NCBI GenBank assembly: GCA_005884335.1
Contig: VBCJ01000135.1
Location: forward strand, 1 to 14,198
Reading direction: 5' to 3'
Source: Betaproteobacteria bacterium
GTDB lineage: Bacteria > Pseudomonadota > Gammaproteobacteria > Burkholderiales > SG8-39
Length of the DNA stretch: 14,198 bases
The translations under genes were made by a program, and so were the position numbers. Below the pieces are notes generated by a model that saw only the letters and a list, made by a program, of their open reading frames with translations, did no database searches and had not been told where the DNA came from. Of the stretch, positions 12,678-14,198 are shown in pieces (positions within the stretch are counted from its first letter, which is position 1; each line of letters opens with the position of its first letter).

Positions 12678-14198
12678 TCAGGAAACCCGCACAGTAAGCT
12701 GCGTCCCGCCACTGGGCAGCGCCCGAACCTCGAAACGCCCGCCTACTGCCTGCGCACGTTCCCGCATCGTCACCATGCCGAGTCCGGGCTTCGGCTTGTC
12801 GGAGGCATCTTCCACGCCGTCGAAGCCGATTCCATCGTCCTGCACGGACATCACGTACTCGCCACTCGCATGATCGAGCGCAATTTCGACGTGGTGAGCG
12901 CGGGCGTGCTTCGCGACGTTGTTGAGCGCCTCCTGGGCGACGCGAAAGAGCGAGATTTCGACTTGAGGTGCCGGTCGCAGTGCCGGCTCGCCGGCGCGCA
13001 CCGCGACCCCGATCCCCGTGCGCTTGGAGAAGTTTCTCGCGTACCAGTCCAGCGCCGCCGCGAGCCCGTGGTCGTCGAGCATCGGCGGCCGCAGCTCGGA
13101 CATGACGTTCTCGATCGTATCCATCGTCGACTCGAGAAGCGCCGCCGAATCAGCGACTCGTGCAAGAACTTCGGCGTTTCCCTGTGAAGCGAGCGCTGGC
13201 TGGAGGATATCGATGTTGATTTTCAGGGCGGTCAGGCTCTGGCCAACACGGTCGTGCAGCTCGCGCGCGAGCTCCTTTCGTTCGGACTCCTGCAGCTCGA
13301 CCAACCGCCGCGACAGCGCCTGGAGCTGGACACCGGAGTCCCGTAACGCATTTTCAGCCCGCTTGCGCTCGGTGACGTCGACGTTCGTTCCGTAGACGCG
13401 AAGGGGACGCCCGGCTGCATCCCGGACCACGGTAGCCCGCCCGAACAGCACGTGGACGGTGCCATCGGGCCACACCACGCGGTACTCGATGTCGCGCGGC
13501 CCCCCCTCGGCGAGCAGCTGGGCATGCCGCGCGCTCACGTACTCTCGATCGTCCAGGTGAACGACCTCGGCGAAATCCTCGAAGCGCGCGCCCTTGCTGT
13601 GATCGTCGCCGAAGAATAGGCGCAGGTTCCCCTCGGTGTTAGCGATTTCGCCGGTGACCAGGTTGTGCTCCCAGCTGCCGGTGCGGCCCAAGACCTGGGT
13701 TTCGCTCAGGAGCTGCTCGTTCTTCTGCAGCGCCATCTCGACCCGTTTGCGCTCGGTGATGTCCTCGGCAACGCCGGCGACTCGGTAAACCTTCCCGGAT
13801 GCATCTTTCACCGGAAATCCGCGGTCACGGATCCACCGTACAGACCCGTCCGGTCTCACGATGCGATATTCCACCTCAAATCCCTGTTGCCGCTGCCCCT
13901 CAAGGATGCCGACCACGCGCTCGCGATCCTCGCTGTGTATCGCGTCCATGAATGATTGCGGTCGTTGACGTACGCTTTCCTCGCTCTCGCGCAGCGCATC
14001 CTCGGCCCGCTTTCGGTCCTCGATATCGGTACTCGTTCCGTACCACTTGACAATGTTCCCCTGCTCATCGCGCAGGGGCACGGTTCGGACGAGGAACCAG
14101 CGATATTCCCCGTCAGCGCGGCGCAAACGCATTTCATACGCGCTCGGTTTCCCGGCTGCCATGTCGACGAGCCACTTTTCCATGACGCCCGGAAGATC
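12678..14198 (-). CDS. multi-PAS sensor histidine kinase (HisKA_3/HATPase), N-terminus outside the window
   Basis: The visible 506 residues run off the right edge inside a PAS domain; the reading frame is open to the edge, so the Met at 14183 is internal. Residues are counted from that Met. PAS1 ends at DIEDRKRAE (53-61). A shortened PAS2 follows (EYRIVRPDGSVRWIRDRGFP, VAGVAEDITERKRVE, to 149). PAS3 (155-277) ends in VDVTERKRAE. The HisKA_3 dimerisation domain has phospho-acceptor H310 in ELARELHDRVGQSLTALK. The HATPase has NNVAKHA at 421-427, DDGIGFD at 449-455 and GLGMVTMRERA at 467-477. I see no membrane segment in the visible part, so sensing may be cytoplasmic; the missing N-terminus could differ. 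It pairs with the regulator that starts one base after its stop. Confidence 0.92.
   Translation of the reverse strand, partial: DLPGVMEKWLVDMAAGKPSAYEMRLRRADGEYRWFLVRTVPLRDEQGNIVKWYGTSTDIEDRKRAEDALRESEESVRQRPQSFMDAIHSEDRERVVGILEGQRQQGFEVEYRIVRPDGSVRWIRDRGFPVKDASGKVYRVAGVAEDITERKRVEMALQKNEQLLSETQVLGRTGSWEHNLVTGEIANTEGNLRLFFGDDHSKGARFEDFAEVVHLDDREYVSARHAQLLAEGGPRDIEYRVVWPDGTVHVLFGRATVVRDAAGRPLRVYGTNVDVTERKRAENALRDSGVQLQALSRRLVELQESERKELARELHDRVGQSLTALKINIDILQPALASQGNAEVLARVADSAALLESTMDTIENVMSELRPPMLDDHGLAAALDWYARNFSKRTGIGVAVRAGEPALRPAPQVEISLFRVAQEALNNVAKHARAHHVEIALDHASGEYVMSVQDDGIGFDGVEDASDKPKPGLGMVTMRERAQAVGGRFEVRALPSGGTQLTVRVS

Noticed and set aside
12677..12685. GTCAGGAAA at the kinase/regulator junction, matching one half of the 17-bp palindrome
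   Set aside because: Only one arm is present, no 9-mer follows at the right distance, and the bases are explained by the kinase C-terminal codons.

Overview
The window is GC-rich, densely packed bacterial chromosome (15 protein-coding genes, two of them cut by the window edges). It looks betaproteobacterial, probably Burkholderiales or Rhodocyclales-like. The reasons are the Bug/TctC-type protein tail at the left edge, a beta-type conserved hypothetical, a LemA plus M48 protease pair, and PAS-rich NarL-type signalling. This placement is inferred from gene content only. I saw no rRNA, tRNA, insertion sequence, CRISPR array or phage gene, and no gene-free stretch longer than about 230 bp.

Left part (1-4398), mostly metabolism. 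It holds the tail of a Bug-type solute-binding protein, a small unknown helical protein and a class I SAM methyltransferase. Next comes a leftward pair of hotdog-fold acyl-CoA enzymes (thioesterase, then MaoC-like hydratase) joined by a GTGA start/stop overlap. Then follow a conserved hypothetical, a secreted Gly/His-rich protein with a Tyr/Pro-rich tail, and a leftward zinc-independent quinone oxidoreductase.

Middle part (4494-8343), a rightward cluster. It encodes an RDD membrane protein, LemA, a membrane M48 metalloprotease with a long C-terminal extension, and an SDR oxidoreductase whose GTG start overlaps the protease stop. LemA with an M48 protease is a recurrent envelope pairing; the RDD protein is a plausible third member.

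Right part (8363-14198), a leftward signalling island. In transcription order it holds a PAS-rich HisKA_3 histidine kinase (N-terminus outside the window), a canonical NarL-type response regulator, a tandem paralogous regulator whose receiver has lost most signature residues, and a REC-PAS-GAF-GGDEF-EAL protein with a degenerate GGDEF and an apparently intact EAL. The most notable feature is non-coding. Two near-identical 17-bp palindromes lie upstream of the second regulator and upstream of the EAL gene, each followed at the same distance by a shared 9-bp element, with diverged DNA between. Together with the similar recognition helices of the two regulators, this suggests a cascade: kinase, then canonical regulator, then a receiver-degenerate paralogue and a c-di-GMP phosphodiesterase. 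The residues and motifs are seen directly; the wiring is inference.
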